From contig NZ_JBGQOJ010000002.1 of the NCBI RefSeq assembly GCF_052119585.1, forward strand, positions 124,001-188,000: a DNA stretch of 64,000 nucleotides. The letters run 5' to 3'. A model generated the notes under the pieces. It searched no databases and was not told the origin of the DNA. It saw nothing but the letters and a program-made list of their open reading frames with translations. Positions 45,235-54,285 of the stretch are shown piece after piece. This stretch comes from JBGQOJ01 sp052119585. GTDB lineage: Bacteria > Pseudomonadota > Alphaproteobacteria > Rhodobacterales > Rhodobacteraceae. Each line of letters opens with the position of its first letter. The first letter of the stretch is position 1. The position numbers and the translations under genes are program-made.

Positions 45235-46734
45235 TCAGGTCCGCCGCTTCGCCATAATTTTGCCTAATTTCTCAACGCGCCGCTCAACCCATGGTGGAAG
45301 CACAAAATATCGCAGCTCGGTCTCGGTTGAATAGAGCGAATCGTTTTCACCGACGAATATCAAAAAGTCGTAATGCGAAAGGGCGCGATAGGCCCAGATA
45401 AACGCGAAGGCGGCCGATATCAGTGCCGCAAGAAAAATCGCATAGGCCGACACGCCAAGCCATTCGTAAAGCACGACGCTGGCGACCAGATTGGCGCCGA
45501 AGAACAGGAACTGCACATAAAAGAACGTCCGGTTCCTGCTGCACAGGATCAGAACGGCAGAACTGAGATAGACGATGGAATGCAAAAACACAGCGATGAC
45601 GCCGACTTGCAGCATCAGGAACTGGGCAAAGCTGAAGGTCATCATTCGGGTCAGAAGGGGGGCCATCAGCACAAGGCCCGCAGCCACGGCGGCCTGCACA
45701 AAGACAATCTTGAACACGCCCTGCCAGACGGTCTGGCCCAGCCGGTCTACCGATTGGCGAAGGGTGGTGTAGGTCGAGCGGTCCCGCAAGGCGCGACGGA
45801 AATCCTCGATCGCCTCGGTGATTTCGCCGTCATGGAACAGCAACATCGCGGCAAAACTGGGAATGATCGACAGATGCGCAATGAACATCACGCTGTCATA
45901 GGCGCTGAAGTGGCGGAATCCGGCAGAGGACGTATCGCCGTCCGCCCCGAACCAGAACACCCATTTGTCGACCCAGACACTACACAGAGCCAAAAGGATG
46001 CCAAGGCAAAGATGGCGGTGGCGCATGGTCTCGTCGAACAGCGCGGTTGCGGCGGGCCGCAGATTGCCACGCGCGCCGCCGTGCAACCGGTTCACATGGG
46101 CGATACACAAGGTGACACAGACGGTCACACCGGCGGTAAAGCACCAGATCAGGAATTCGGTGGTGGGTTGTTGTGTGGCGGCGGCCAGAATGCAGATCAC
46201 CGAAATCGCCATGCCGATGGAAAACGCCGAGATCAGAAAGCGAAAGGCGCGCAGGCCGATCAACACGGCGAAACTGGTCCAAAGCATAGCGGCAGAGATC
46301 GACAAGAATACAAAACTTACTGCAATTCCAATTGGTTCTATTCCAAGGCTCATGCAGATCAGAACCGCAAGCGCCTGTGTGATCAGGCCAGAGCCGATGG
46401 CCGCCACCAAAAACACCTCTGATACCAATGTGCCGTCGCCGTCCTCGACCGATCGCCGGACCAACCGCGAGGCAATCGCGCCGATCGGCCCCGCAGCCAG
46501 AGGGGCCGTGCAAAAGGCATAGACCACGGTCAGGCGCAAATCCTCGATGGCTGCATTGCCAAGGACCGGCTGCATGCTGATCGAAATGATCGCAAGCGCC
46601 ACAACCGTCACCAGCCACGGGCCCGCCGTAATGATGATCGCGGCCCCGAACCGCCGGATCGGGCCAAGCAATGCGCCGTGCAGCCACCAGCCGATACCGT
46701 TTTGACCTGTTGTATCTGTGTCGCGCAGGGTCAT
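45235..46734 (-). CDS. pelG: PelG, inner-membrane Pel polysaccharide transporter
   Basis: 499 aa from ATG 46734, overlapping the pelF stop as ATGA. A polytopic protein with about 12 membrane segments, starting GWWLHGALLGPIRRFGAAII and with HFSAYDSVMFIAHLSIIPSF near 280, both typical of PelG (MOP/Wzx-like superfamily). With PelD and PelE it forms the inner-membrane complex that receives polymer from cytoplasmic PelF and moves it to the periplasm. Last gene of the tightly overlapping wza-like-pelD-E-F-G operon. Confidence 0.92.
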   Translation of the reverse strand: MTLRDTDTTGQNGIGWWLHGALLGPIRRFGAAIIITAGPWLVTVVALAIISISMQPVLGNAAIEDLRLTVVYAFCTAPLAAGPIGAIASRLVRRSVEDGDGTLVSEVFLVAAIGSGLITQALAVLICMSLGIEPIGIAVSFVFLSISAAMLWTSFAVLIGLRAFRFLISAFSIGMAISVICILAAATQQPTTEFLIWCFTAGVTVCVTLCIAHVNRLHGGARGNLRPAATALFDETMRHRHLCLGILLALCSVWVDKWVFWFGADGDTSSAGFRHFSAYDSVMFIAHLSIIPSFAAMLLFHDGEITEAIEDFRRALRDRSTYTTLRQSVDRLGQTVWQGVFKIVFVQAAVAAGLVLMAPLLTRMMTFSFAQFLMLQVGVIAVFLHSIVYLSSAVLILCSRNRTFFYVQFLFFGANLVASVVLYEWLGVSAYAIFLAALISAAFAFIWAYRALSHYDFLIFVGENDSLYSTETELRYFVLPPWVERRVEKLGKIMAKRRT

Positions 46735-48251
46735 GTCACATCAAGCTCTCTGTATAAATCCCTGTATTTGTTGGCAGAGACCGTCGAGGTGAATGAGGTC
46801 TCGACCCGCTGGCGCAAGGTCTTGCCGCAGGCGTTGCGCAACGCCTCGTCACCCAGCAGTTCGATCACCGCCCGACCGATGGCATTCGCATCCATCGGGG
46901 GCACCACGCGCCCCGCCATGCCAAGGTTCGGTATCTCGTCTGCCGCGCCCTCGATGATCTCTCGGCAGGACCCGACATCGGTGCTGACGCAGGGAATAGA
47001 GGCGGCGCCGGCCTCCAGGATCACAAGCGGCTGCGCCTCGCTGATGCTGGTCAGCACCATCACATCCATCCGCGGCAGGTATTCCATGATGTTGACGCGG
47101 CCGGTAAACACCACAGTGTCCTCCAGCCCCAACTCTGTCACGCGGCGCTTGCACATCTCGTAATACTCGGGGTCTTCGTCGGTGGGGCCCATGATCAGGA
47201 CCTCCACATCGGGGATCGACTTTCGAATAACCGCCGCCGCCGCGATGAAGGCCTCTATGTCCTTGATCGGCACAACCCGCCCGATCAGGGCCGCAGTGGG
47301 CCTTGGGCGGGGCTCGGGGATGATGCCCGCGAATTTTTCCAGCATGATGCCGTTCGGGATCACCCGCAGCTTGTCCTCGGTTGCGCCCAAGGCCCGTTGC
47401 ATCGACTGGTTCGCACCATAGAGCGTGGTGATCTTCGAGGCGACTTTGTAGGTGATCGTGGCATAGGATTCGAACGAGTTGATCCAGAAATCCCGCACGT
47501 CGGTCCGTGTGTCACGGCTGGCCAGCCCGCCGTGGATCGTGTCGTTCAGCCAGTCCGCCATGACAAGGTCGATCCGGCGTTCGTTGGTATAGATCCCGTG
47601 TTCTGTGATTGCCGCCGGTTGCCCGGTGGAAATGGCGGCCCTGGCGGCATATAAACCGGCGTAACCTGTTGAAATCGAATGATAGCAGCGGGCAGGGGGC
47701 ACGGGCGCCGTCAGCACCGAAAACAGGCTGCCCACCAGATTGCGCCAGGCCCAGAAGAAATCCGCGAAGGCCGCGTGCGGGGCGATCCGCTGATAGACGC
47801 CGATCATCACCTCCCAGCACAGATAGGACCCCGCCAGTTCGTCATAACTGGGGACGGCGGGTGTGCGCACCCAAGGGAAAGGTTTGCGCCGCAGGGGCGT
47901 TTCGGCCAAGGCCACAAGGGTTGCAAAGGCCGCGGGGTCGCCGTTTTGCAGCACCTTGCACATCGTGTCGATCAGGCCCGCGCGGTCAAAGTCAAGCTGC
48001 GCCGCCGGGGGCCTTCGGGTGACGGGGGCAAGCGGGACGACCTTCAGGAACCGGACATTCGGCGGCAGGTCGTATTTGATGTCGCGCGGGCGGCTGTCGG
48101 CGGTGATCGCCACGATGCCGAAGGTCAGATCGGGTTGGGTCCGCATCAACCAGTCCAGCCAGGTGGACACGCCGCCCGACACAAAGGGGTAACAGCCCTC
48201 GACCACAAGACAGACGTCAACCGGGGCGCGCGCATCCTCGATCCGGGTCAT
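46731..48251 (-). CDS. pelF: PelF, cytoplasmic GT4 glycosyltransferase of Pel synthesis
   Basis: 506 aa from ATG 48251, overlapping the pelE stop as ATGA. PelF polymerises UDP-activated GalNAc/GlcNAc on the cytoplasmic side. The PelF hallmark is at the N-terminus, DVCLVVEGCYPFVSGGVSTW. The nucleotide-sugar domain has AALIGRVVPIKDIEAF near 305 and the E-x7-E catalytic motif in SEAQPLVILEAGAAS near 415. Length equals that of Pseudomonas PelF. UDP-sugars could come from galE and glmS encoded at 56.8-59.8 kb. Confidence 0.95.
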   Translation of the reverse strand: MTRIEDARAPVDVCLVVEGCYPFVSGGVSTWLDWLMRTQPDLTFGIVAITADSRPRDIKYDLPPNVRFLKVVPLAPVTRRPPAAQLDFDRAGLIDTMCKVLQNGDPAAFATLVALAETPLRRKPFPWVRTPAVPSYDELAGSYLCWEVMIGVYQRIAPHAAFADFFWAWRNLVGSLFSVLTAPVPPARCYHSISTGYAGLYAARAAISTGQPAAITEHGIYTNERRIDLVMADWLNDTIHGGLASRDTRTDVRDFWINSFESYATITYKVASKITTLYGANQSMQRALGATEDKLRVIPNGIMLEKFAGIIPEPRPRPTAALIGRVVPIKDIEAFIAAAAVIRKSIPDVEVLIMGPTDEDPEYYEMCKRRVTELGLEDTVVFTGRVNIMEYLPRMDVMVLTSISEAQPLVILEAGAASIPCVSTDVGSCREIIEGAADEIPNLGMAGRVVPPMDANAIGRAVIELLGDEALRNACGKTLRQRVETSFTSTVSANKYRDLYRELDVT

Positions 48252-49099
48252 GCCATCCCCCCGCAGGAATAGCGTTTCAATTGCGGAGGCGCCTGCACAT
48301 CCTGCCTGGGTGCCGCGCGGGCGGTTGCGTTTTGCGGGGGCTGTGGTTCTGCGTCGCCCGCAAGGGCGATCAACCTGTCTGCCAGTTCCGGCTCCAGAAA
48401 GCCGGATCGCGCCACATGCAACAGTTCTGCCTGCGACGCGGGGGGGGCCGGTTCGATCAAAGCCTTGGCGCGGCGGCCAAAATCGCCGCGCAATTTGGCG
48501 AACACGGCGGCGGCCTGAACCCGCACCACCGGCACCTTCGAGGCAAGCGCCATCTGCAAGGGCCCATACATCGCGGGCTGGTAGGCGCGCGAGATCGCCG
48601 CGATTGCAGCCTGCTGATCGGCCAGCGTTCCGGTGGAAAAAATCGTGTCATAGCTGCGGGGGACGGCGGCGGATACCTCTGGTCTCCGTCCCTGTCTGAT
48701 CTGCGCATAGACCTTTTCGGCAGGGGTCAAGGGCAGGGCTTCGCGCTTTGGCTGCGCTGCAATTTTGGGAAACCATGCGCCGACCTGCCCTAGAACCTGC
48801 GCGCTTGCATCGCCCAGGAAGACGGCGATGCCGCCCAGCGGCCCCAAAAGCAGCAAGAGCAAGGCCAGACCAAGGGGGTCCACGCTCCACCGTTTGCCGG
48901 CGCGCGAGGCGACGGCGCAAAGCCCGATCGTCACCGCGTTATGAACTGCGATCGCGGGCAGGGTGCCAAGGGTTGCGGCAAACCACTGCGTCAGGATCAC
49001 CAGATCAATCAGCGCCAGCCCCACAACCAGCGCATACTGGGTGTTTCCGGCGGTAAAGCGCAGCTGCGCCGTCACTTTTGCCCGCGCCCGGTCAATCAC
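48248..49099 (-). CDS. pelE: PelE-like inner-membrane protein
   Basis: 283 aa from GTG 49099, chosen because GGAGG lies 6 nt upstream and the pelD overlap is then 8 nt; the open frame extends upstream but only as a shadow of pelD. Two or three membrane segments (VVGLALIDLVILTQWFAATL near 24, ALLLLLLGPLGGIAVFLG near 75) are followed by a soluble helical region from about 120 (LTPAEKVYAQIRQGRRPEVS) without clear TPR consensus. Position between pelD and pelF, two N-terminal membrane segments and similar length to PelE (about 330 aa) support the call; sequence resemblance alone would be weak. Confidence 0.75.
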   Translation of the reverse strand: MIDRARAKVTAQLRFTAGNTQYALVVGLALIDLVILTQWFAATLGTLPAIAVHNAVTIGLCAVASRAGKRWSVDPLGLALLLLLLGPLGGIAVFLGDASAQVLGQVGAWFPKIAAQPKREALPLTPAEKVYAQIRQGRRPEVSAAVPRSYDTIFSTGTLADQQAAIAAISRAYQPAMYGPLQMALASKVPVVRVQAAAVFAKLRGDFGRRAKALIEPAPPASQAELLHVARSGFLEPELADRLIALAGDAEPQPPQNATARAAPRQDVQAPPQLKRYSCGGMA

Positions 49100-50144
49100 C
49101 GCGAACCTCCGCGCCGACGGCGGCGGACAGCGGTGCAAAACCGGCGACAGAGACGATGCGCTGCGGCTGCCCTGTCTCGATGCGGGCCAATGCGGAACTG
49201 ATGATGGCCGCCAAAAGCTCGGCGACGGCGCGGGTTGTGACCGCGTCGACCTCGCGTTCCGCGACAAAGCACACCGCACCGGGCGAGTCGTGACCGGCCA
49301 GAGGCGGGATCGCACTGACCACCAGAAACCGGTCAGGTGGATCGGATGCCAGATGCCGCGAGGACTCCAAAGTCGCCACGGTGTTGCGCAGGGACGTGCC
49401 GGAATGCGGCTTGGCTTTGGCAAACTGCGGGAAATCGGTGATCGAGACCACATCTGCGGTTTCACCGAAGTCGCGCTTTTCGTCGGCCATCACCAGTTCC
49501 GACTGCAAGGGTGAGCATAGGCGCGCAACAGATTGAAAACGCTCCTGTAATTCATCGCGTGATGCATTGTGAAGCGCCAGAAACCCTTCCAGAAGCGAGG
49601 GCGTCATATCCAGTGCCCCCGAATGTGTCACGGCGGCCAGCTCGGTATGCTCCAGCACTGTGTCAATCCGCTGGACCTCGCCCGCAAGCGCCTCGTTCAT
49701 CTCGCGAAGATCCCGCGCCTCTGACCTGAGATCGGCCTCTTTGCGCATCTCACCCTGACGGAATACCCCGATGCACAACGCCGCCAATAGCCATTGCAGC
49801 GGCAAAATGGCCACCTCTACGTAATGCGCGGTGATGTCGGCCCCGACAGGGCGCACCGGCCAATCCATCATCAGCGTCGCCAGCCCAGCGGTGGCCACCC
49901 CCACGAACAGGCCGTGTTGCACCGCCGCCAGAAGGACGACGATCCAGAACGGGTGCTGCACCAGCATGGCGTAATAGCCGGTGCCGAAAAACAGCCGTTC
50001 GACGCCCACGGCCAGCAGCAGCAATATCCCGCTTTCGACCAGACCGCGCAGGAACGGCTCTGACTCGTTCATCTTCCAGCCCGTCGCATAGCGGACGTCG
50101 ACCATGCCGCGTTCGATGCTGCGGTCCGTGATATAATCATTCAT
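49092..50144 (-). CDS. pelD: PelD-like membrane GAF protein lacking the C-terminal GGDEF receptor domain
   Basis: 350 aa from ATG 50144, with GGGAGGT 7 nt upstream. Three or four membrane segments occupy 33-128 (GILLLLAVGVERLFF, PFWIVVLLAAVQHGLFVGVA, ILPLQWLLAALCIGVF), then a helical linker (130-165) and a GAF-like domain about 185-320 (SLLEGFLALHNASRDELQ, RFLVVSAIPPLAGHD). Pseudomonas PelD is about 455 aa, with a degenerate GGDEF after the GAF domain that binds c-di-GMP through RxxD. Here the protein ends about 25 residues after the GAF region and the stop overlaps pelE, so that domain is absent rather than frameshifted. Membrane scaffold function should remain; direct c-di-GMP control is doubtful. 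Confidence 0.82.
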   Translation of the reverse strand: MNDYITDRSIERGMVDVRYATGWKMNESEPFLRGLVESGILLLLAVGVERLFFGTGYYAMLVQHPFWIVVLLAAVQHGLFVGVATAGLATLMMDWPVRPVGADITAHYVEVAILPLQWLLAALCIGVFRQGEMRKEADLRSEARDLREMNEALAGEVQRIDTVLEHTELAAVTHSGALDMTPSLLEGFLALHNASRDELQERFQSVARLCSPLQSELVMADEKRDFGETADVVSITDFPQFAKAKPHSGTSLRNTVATLESSRHLASDPPDRFLVVSAIPPLAGHDSPGAVCFVAEREVDAVTTRAVAELLAAIISSALARIETGQPQRIVSVAGFAPLSAAVGAEVRGD

Positions 50145-51708
50145 TTTTCAGACCTCCCTCGATGGCGTTCAACAGCGGGGATGTACCGCGTTCCAGCAAG
50201 GCCAGATCGCTTGGCTGGTCCTTCATCAGGATTGTGACGGTTGCCAGATCACCGGCCCAAAGGCGCGTCGCCATAGAGGCGTTGATGCGCTGTAGCCCGT
50301 CAACGGCGGGCCGGTTGATTGTGACCTGAAACGGCAGATCGCCACCCACCGGCTGGCCACCGCGCAACGAAAACGCGATTTCAGCGCTCAGCGTGTCAAG
50401 CTGTGCCACCAGACCGTCACGCTCTTCGGCCAGATCGCGGATCTGCTGACTTAGCATCTGGCGGCGCGCGGCCTTGTCCACCGCCGCAGTCTGTTCCGCC
50501 AGGTTCCGCGAGGCGCGCAGGCGCAGCAAGGCGCCGTTGGTATCCATGCGCGCGCCTTCCAACGTCATGATATTGAACACAACTGTGTCCAGTTGCGCGG
50601 ACGAGATCAACCGCCGGTTTTTCAGGTCGGTCAGGTCGTCACGGCGCACATACATCTCGTCCAGTTGGTCCCCGACCACCTGCAACTGGCGCTGCATGTC
50701 GATGATTGCAGCATCGGCATCGGCCACCTCGGACTGGCTGCGGATGCGTTTCGCCTCCTGTGCGGTGATGTCGGCGTCAAGCGCTGCCGCCTCGGCGTCG
50801 ATCCGGGCCTTGCCCAGAATGCCGGTCACCGCATCGCTTTCTTCGACGTTCAACTCGATGGTGCGGGTGCCGTTCAGCGCGGCCTCGATCCGGCGACGCT
50901 CGATCAGAACCCCCGCGATGGCCTGTTCCAGTTCTGCCGAGCGGGCGTTCAGGGCGATGTTGCGGCGCGCGGCGTCGATGCCGCCGTCGGTCGGGCTGCC
51001 GGCAAGGGCCAGCAAGGTCTCGACGGTCATTCCGGGCGTAAAGGCGTAAGAGCCGGGCGCGCGCACCGCGCCGCGCACCAGAACGGGCGGACGTGTGGTG
51101 AAATTGGCGTTCACGACGGTCGTTGTTTGCGTCATCTCCACCATCTGCCCCGCGATCAGGCGCTCTGCACAGTCCAGCGATTGGCCCAGCACGTTGACGC
51201 GCCCGACCAGCGGCAGGGACAGGGTGCCGTCACCGCCAACGTCGAAAGTGCCCGAGAGGTCAAGCCGCTCGTAGGCGATATCTTGTTGCGGCGCGGTCTC
51301 TGTCCCCGTGTCGGCCCCCGCCGCGCGGGCCAACGCCACCTTCTCGAAAAACCGCAGGTTGATGCGGTCGCCAATCACCACAGACCCGCTGTCCTGTTGG
51401 GCCGGACCGCAGTTCGCCTGACGTTGCGCCAGCGTTTGCGGTGCCTCGGGCAGCCGCTGCACGACGGTCAGGCCCGCGGGGTTTTTCTGTGGCGTATCGG
51501 GCGGGGCAGGCTCCGTGCCCGCAGCAATGTCCACCTCATCGGCGCGCGGTCCAGTTTGAGATTCTGGACCGGAAAATCCGAACACAGCGGGCAGCTTTTC
51601 GGTCAGCGCCTCGACCCCTCCGTTGCGCAAAATCTGGGTGGTGGAAATGATGCCGATCCCAAGCGAAACAGCGAGGATATTGAATGCGATTTTCGACGAG
51701 CGTTTCAT
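50137..51708 (-). CDS. Wza-like polysaccharide export protein with SLBB domain and long coiled coil
   Basis: 523 aa from ATG 51708, overlapping pelD by 8 nt at its end. One membrane segment near the N-terminus (IAFNILAVSLGIGIIST), a Pro/Glu-rich linker, then a Poly_export-type domain (VVIGDRINLRFFEK near 110; SGTFDVGGDGTLSLPLVGRV near 150) and an SLBB domain (VLVRGAVRAPGSYAFTPG near 210). From about 245 to 440 follow heptad-rich helices typical of membrane-fusion proteins, and a C-terminal beta region. First gene of the pel operon. PelB barrel and PelC, which carry Pel across the outer membrane elsewhere, are not encoded, so this may be the periplasmic/outer-membrane conduit. Confidence 0.8.
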   Translation of the reverse strand: MKRSSKIAFNILAVSLGIGIISTTQILRNGGVEALTEKLPAVFGFSGPESQTGPRADEVDIAAGTEPAPPDTPQKNPAGLTVVQRLPEAPQTLAQRQANCGPAQQDSGSVVIGDRINLRFFEKVALARAAGADTGTETAPQQDIAYERLDLSGTFDVGGDGTLSLPLVGRVNVLGQSLDCAERLIAGQMVEMTQTTTVVNANFTTRPPVLVRGAVRAPGSYAFTPGMTVETLLALAGSPTDGGIDAARRNIALNARSAELEQAIAGVLIERRRIEAALNGTRTIELNVEESDAVTGILGKARIDAEAAALDADITAQEAKRIRSQSEVADADAAIIDMQRQLQVVGDQLDEMYVRRDDLTDLKNRRLISSAQLDTVVFNIMTLEGARMDTNGALLRLRASRNLAEQTAAVDKAARRQMLSQQIRDLAEERDGLVAQLDTLSAEIAFSLRGGQPVGGDLPFQVTINRPAVDGLQRINASMATRLWAGDLATVTILMKDQPSDLALLERGTSPLLNAIEGGLKNE

Positions 51709-51870
51709 GTTCAAAATTGAACCCCTGTGTCGCGTCCTACGGAAAAACTTGCTTTTTATCAATCAAATGTCTGAAGGTAAGTGTATGTTATATCCTGTTT
51801 TTATCAACCTTCATCCTACACCCGAACCAGACAACTTCGGATTAGATCCTTTCGGAAATTAGGAGTAACG
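51709..51870. promoter_or_regulatory. Divergent pel promoter region with GTTCAA-AA-TTGAAC palindrome
   Basis: The 162 bp separate the two divergent pel arms and are clearly AT-richer than the genes. A palindrome GTTCAA-AA-TTGAAC lies at 51709-51722, directly against the minus-strand start codon, where a bound regulator or an RNA stem could block translation or transcription. The plus-strand gene has AGGAG at 51861-51865. No confident -35/-10 pair was found. Confidence 0.45.
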
Positions 51871-54270
51871 ATGCGTCGAAAGTTGTATAATTCCTTCGGT
51901 TATTCCGTCCTTTGGACCGCCCGCATTCCGGGCGCTGCCGGCATCTGTGGACGGTGGTTTTGCGCCGTGGTCCAGCGGGGATTTTTCCGTGTTCCGACGC
52001 TGGCTATAGCGGTGCTTTTTGCCGCCCTTGCCACATCCGGTGTGCGGGCTTGTCCGGCGGGGGCGAACCTGCCGGACCCCCGTGTCGTGATGGCCCTGTA
52101 TGACAGCACGCAAGAGCCCGATCCCCGCGACACAAGACTGCACCGCTTTGTGGAATTCCCGCTTAATCATTTGGGATATGTTCTGGAGTATGTCGATGTG
52201 GCCACCAACATGCCGCCCGATGTGCTGGATGCACGGTTTGCGGGCACGGTGTCGTGGTTTGATTCTGCCCTGTCGAACGTCGGCGGATTCGCCAAATGGG
52301 CGGCGCAGGTCGAAACGGTGTGCGGCGGCGATCTGAAACAAATCGCATTTGGCGATGTCGGCGTGACATCGGGCAACGGATCTTCGGCTGATATCAGCGC
52401 ATATCTGGCCCGTTTGGGGTTGGAATTATCGGACTTTGAACAGATCTTCGGTGCCCTGGCTGAGGTCACCTATCTGGACCCCGCATTTGTCGAATTCGAG
52501 ACCGGTTTCACGGTCGAGACAGGTCGCTATCCCGCGCTGAGAAAGACGGCCGAAGGCGAGTCCCTGTTGCGGGTGTCTGCCAACATTATGCAAGACGCCA
52601 CCGGACTGGACCTGCTGGTTCTGGGCCCACGGGGGGCCTATGCCCATGGCAGCGCCACCCTGAACTACGACGACCGGCTTGGCGGCGGGTTCTGGGTGCT
52701 GGATCCTTTTGCCTTTTTCAACCGGGTCTTCGGGCGCGGTCCGTCGCACCAGCCCGTCCCTGTGCCCGATGTCACGACGCTGGACGGTCGGCGGATGTTC
52801 TTCAGCACCGTGATGTCAGAGGGCTGGCTTGCCCTGAAACCCGCGCGCAGCTTTGGCGAAGAGCCGCAACTGGGGTCCGAAATTCTGCGGGACCGTCTTA
52901 TCGTGCCGTTTCCCGACCTTCCCGCCACGGTCGCGGTTCTGATCGGCGACCTTGACCCCGCGCTTGGCGGGCCGCTGGCCGTGACCGGCGCGATGGTCGC
53001 CAAAGGGCTGTTCGCCTTGCCGCAAGTGCGGATCGCCTCGACGGGGCGCAGTCTGATCCGCGACTGGGGCTATTTCGCGCGCTATGATATGCAAGGCGAG
53101 GCAGAGGCCGTGAAGGCCCTGCGCGGTGGTCCGGCCGACGCCGACACAGGGCTGGTCAATGTCGCGGTGCGCAGCCTTGGCGGCGCGTTTTCCGCGTCGG
53201 GCCAAAGCGATACGGACCGGCTGGCAACCGCGCCGCGCCACTATTCCCGCGACCCGTTCAATGTGGTTTCGGAAACCACCGGTGCATTGGCCGATGCCGC
53301 CGCACTTGCGCCGGAAGGGCGCGCGCCATCGGCGTTTTTGTGGACCGGCGACGCGCGCCCGTTCGAGACGGCACTGGCGGTCGTGCAGGATGCGGGCATT
53401 GCCGCATTGGGGGGCGGCGGCGGGCGCTATAACCAGTTCGCGCCGTCGGTGTCTTTGCTGTCGCCCTTTACTGCGCCGGTGGGCAGTCATTTGCAGGTCT
53501 ACAACGCCCTGAGCGGTGACGAGACCTACACAAATTACTGGACCACCCCGATCTACGGCTTCCATGCCTTTGCCGAAACCCTGGCCTGGACCGAGGCACC
53601 GATGCGGCTTAAACCGTTCCACCTTGCGTTTTCGGCGCGCTCTGCCGTCGATTTCGGAACTCGCCGTGCGATCGAGACCTTGCTGGACCGCGCGCGCATC
53701 GGGGATTTCATTCCGGTCACGGCGGCGGCCTATGTCGGGGTGGTTCAGGGGTTTCAAACCGTCCGCGCCCATCAAGACAGCGCAAATGTCTGGCGCATTC
53801 AGGACCGCGGAGCGCTACAAACAATCCGCTTTGACGGGGCCGGGGCGATCAGTCTGGATGTCGCGGCCAGCAGCGGCGTTCTGGGGGCAAGGCGGTCGGG
53901 CGATGCACTTTATATTGCCCTGAACCCCGCGACCCCCGAGCCGGTGATCTCGGTTGTGCAAAGCGATCGCGCCTCGGGGATAGAGACCGCTATGGGCGCG
54001 CTGGCTCTGGGTGACAGCCGGTTCACCATAACCGACCTGCAACATAAGGGATGCACCAGCCGGATCACTGCGGCGGGGCAGGGCGATGGGCCGATGACAT
54101 GGTTCGGCGCGCCCGATCAGGCCTACGCCTTGCATGCGACGCCCGCAGCGGACGAGGCTGTCATCTTGCTGGACGAAACGGTGCAATCGGCGCCGGACGG
54201 CGCGTTACACTTTACGGTGCCCGCCTATGAAAGCGCGGAATTCACAATCACAGTAACCGGTCAGTGTTAA
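51871..54270 (+). CDS. pelA: PelA-like periplasmic protein with apparently inactive deacetylase domain
   Basis: 799 aa from ATG 51871, with AGGAG 5 nt upstream. A hydrophobic export segment (VPTLAIAVLFAALATSGVRA, near 45) leads to a periplasmic protein. Residues 72-190 match the reductase-like part of PelA (VVMALYDSTQEPDPRDTRLH, PLNHLGYVLEYVDV). From about 310 the PelA/CE18 deacetylase pattern follows, best seen at FLWTGDARPFETALAVVQD (488), GSHLQVYNALSGDETYTNYW and PIYGFHAFAETLAWTEAP. However, the metal positions look lost: MSEGW (315-319) stands where PelA has IDGDG, and STGRSL (390-395) where PelA has SHTYSH. The N-terminal hydrolase domain is also absent. It may be a scaffold for synthase or export. 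Confidence 0.8.
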   Translation: MRRKLYNSFGYSVLWTARIPGAAGICGRWFCAVVQRGFFRVPTLAIAVLFAALATSGVRACPAGANLPDPRVVMALYDSTQEPDPRDTRLHRFVEFPLNHLGYVLEYVDVATNMPPDVLDARFAGTVSWFDSALSNVGGFAKWAAQVETVCGGDLKQIAFGDVGVTSGNGSSADISAYLARLGLELSDFEQIFGALAEVTYLDPAFVEFETGFTVETGRYPALRKTAEGESLLRVSANIMQDATGLDLLVLGPRGAYAHGSATLNYDDRLGGGFWVLDPFAFFNRVFGRGPSHQPVPVPDVTTLDGRRMFFSTVMSEGWLALKPARSFGEEPQLGSEILRDRLIVPFPDLPATVAVLIGDLDPALGGPLAVTGAMVAKGLFALPQVRIASTGRSLIRDWGYFARYDMQGEAEAVKALRGGPADADTGLVNVAVRSLGGAFSASGQSDTDRLATAPRHYSRDPFNVVSETTGALADAAALAPEGRAPSAFLWTGDARPFETALAVVQDAGIAALGGGGGRYNQFAPSVSLLSPFTAPVGSHLQVYNALSGDETYTNYWTTPIYGFHAFAETLAWTEAPMRLKPFHLAFSARSAVDFGTRRAIETLLDRARIGDFIPVTAAAYVGVVQGFQTVRAHQDSANVWRIQDRGALQTIRFDGAGAISLDVAASSGVLGARRSGDALYIALNPATPEPVISVVQSDRASGIETAMGALALGDSRFTITDLQHKGCTSRITAAGQGDGPMTWFGAPDQAYALHATPAADEAVILLDETVQSAPDGALHFTVPAYESAEFTITVTGQC

Positions 54271-54285
54271 GTCAGGGAAAATGCG

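Noticed and set aside
49100..49465. Upstream extension of the pelE frame
   Set aside because: It lies wholly inside pelD and is rich in Arg/Ser/Pro; a GTG with GGAGG at 49099 gives a normal overlap.
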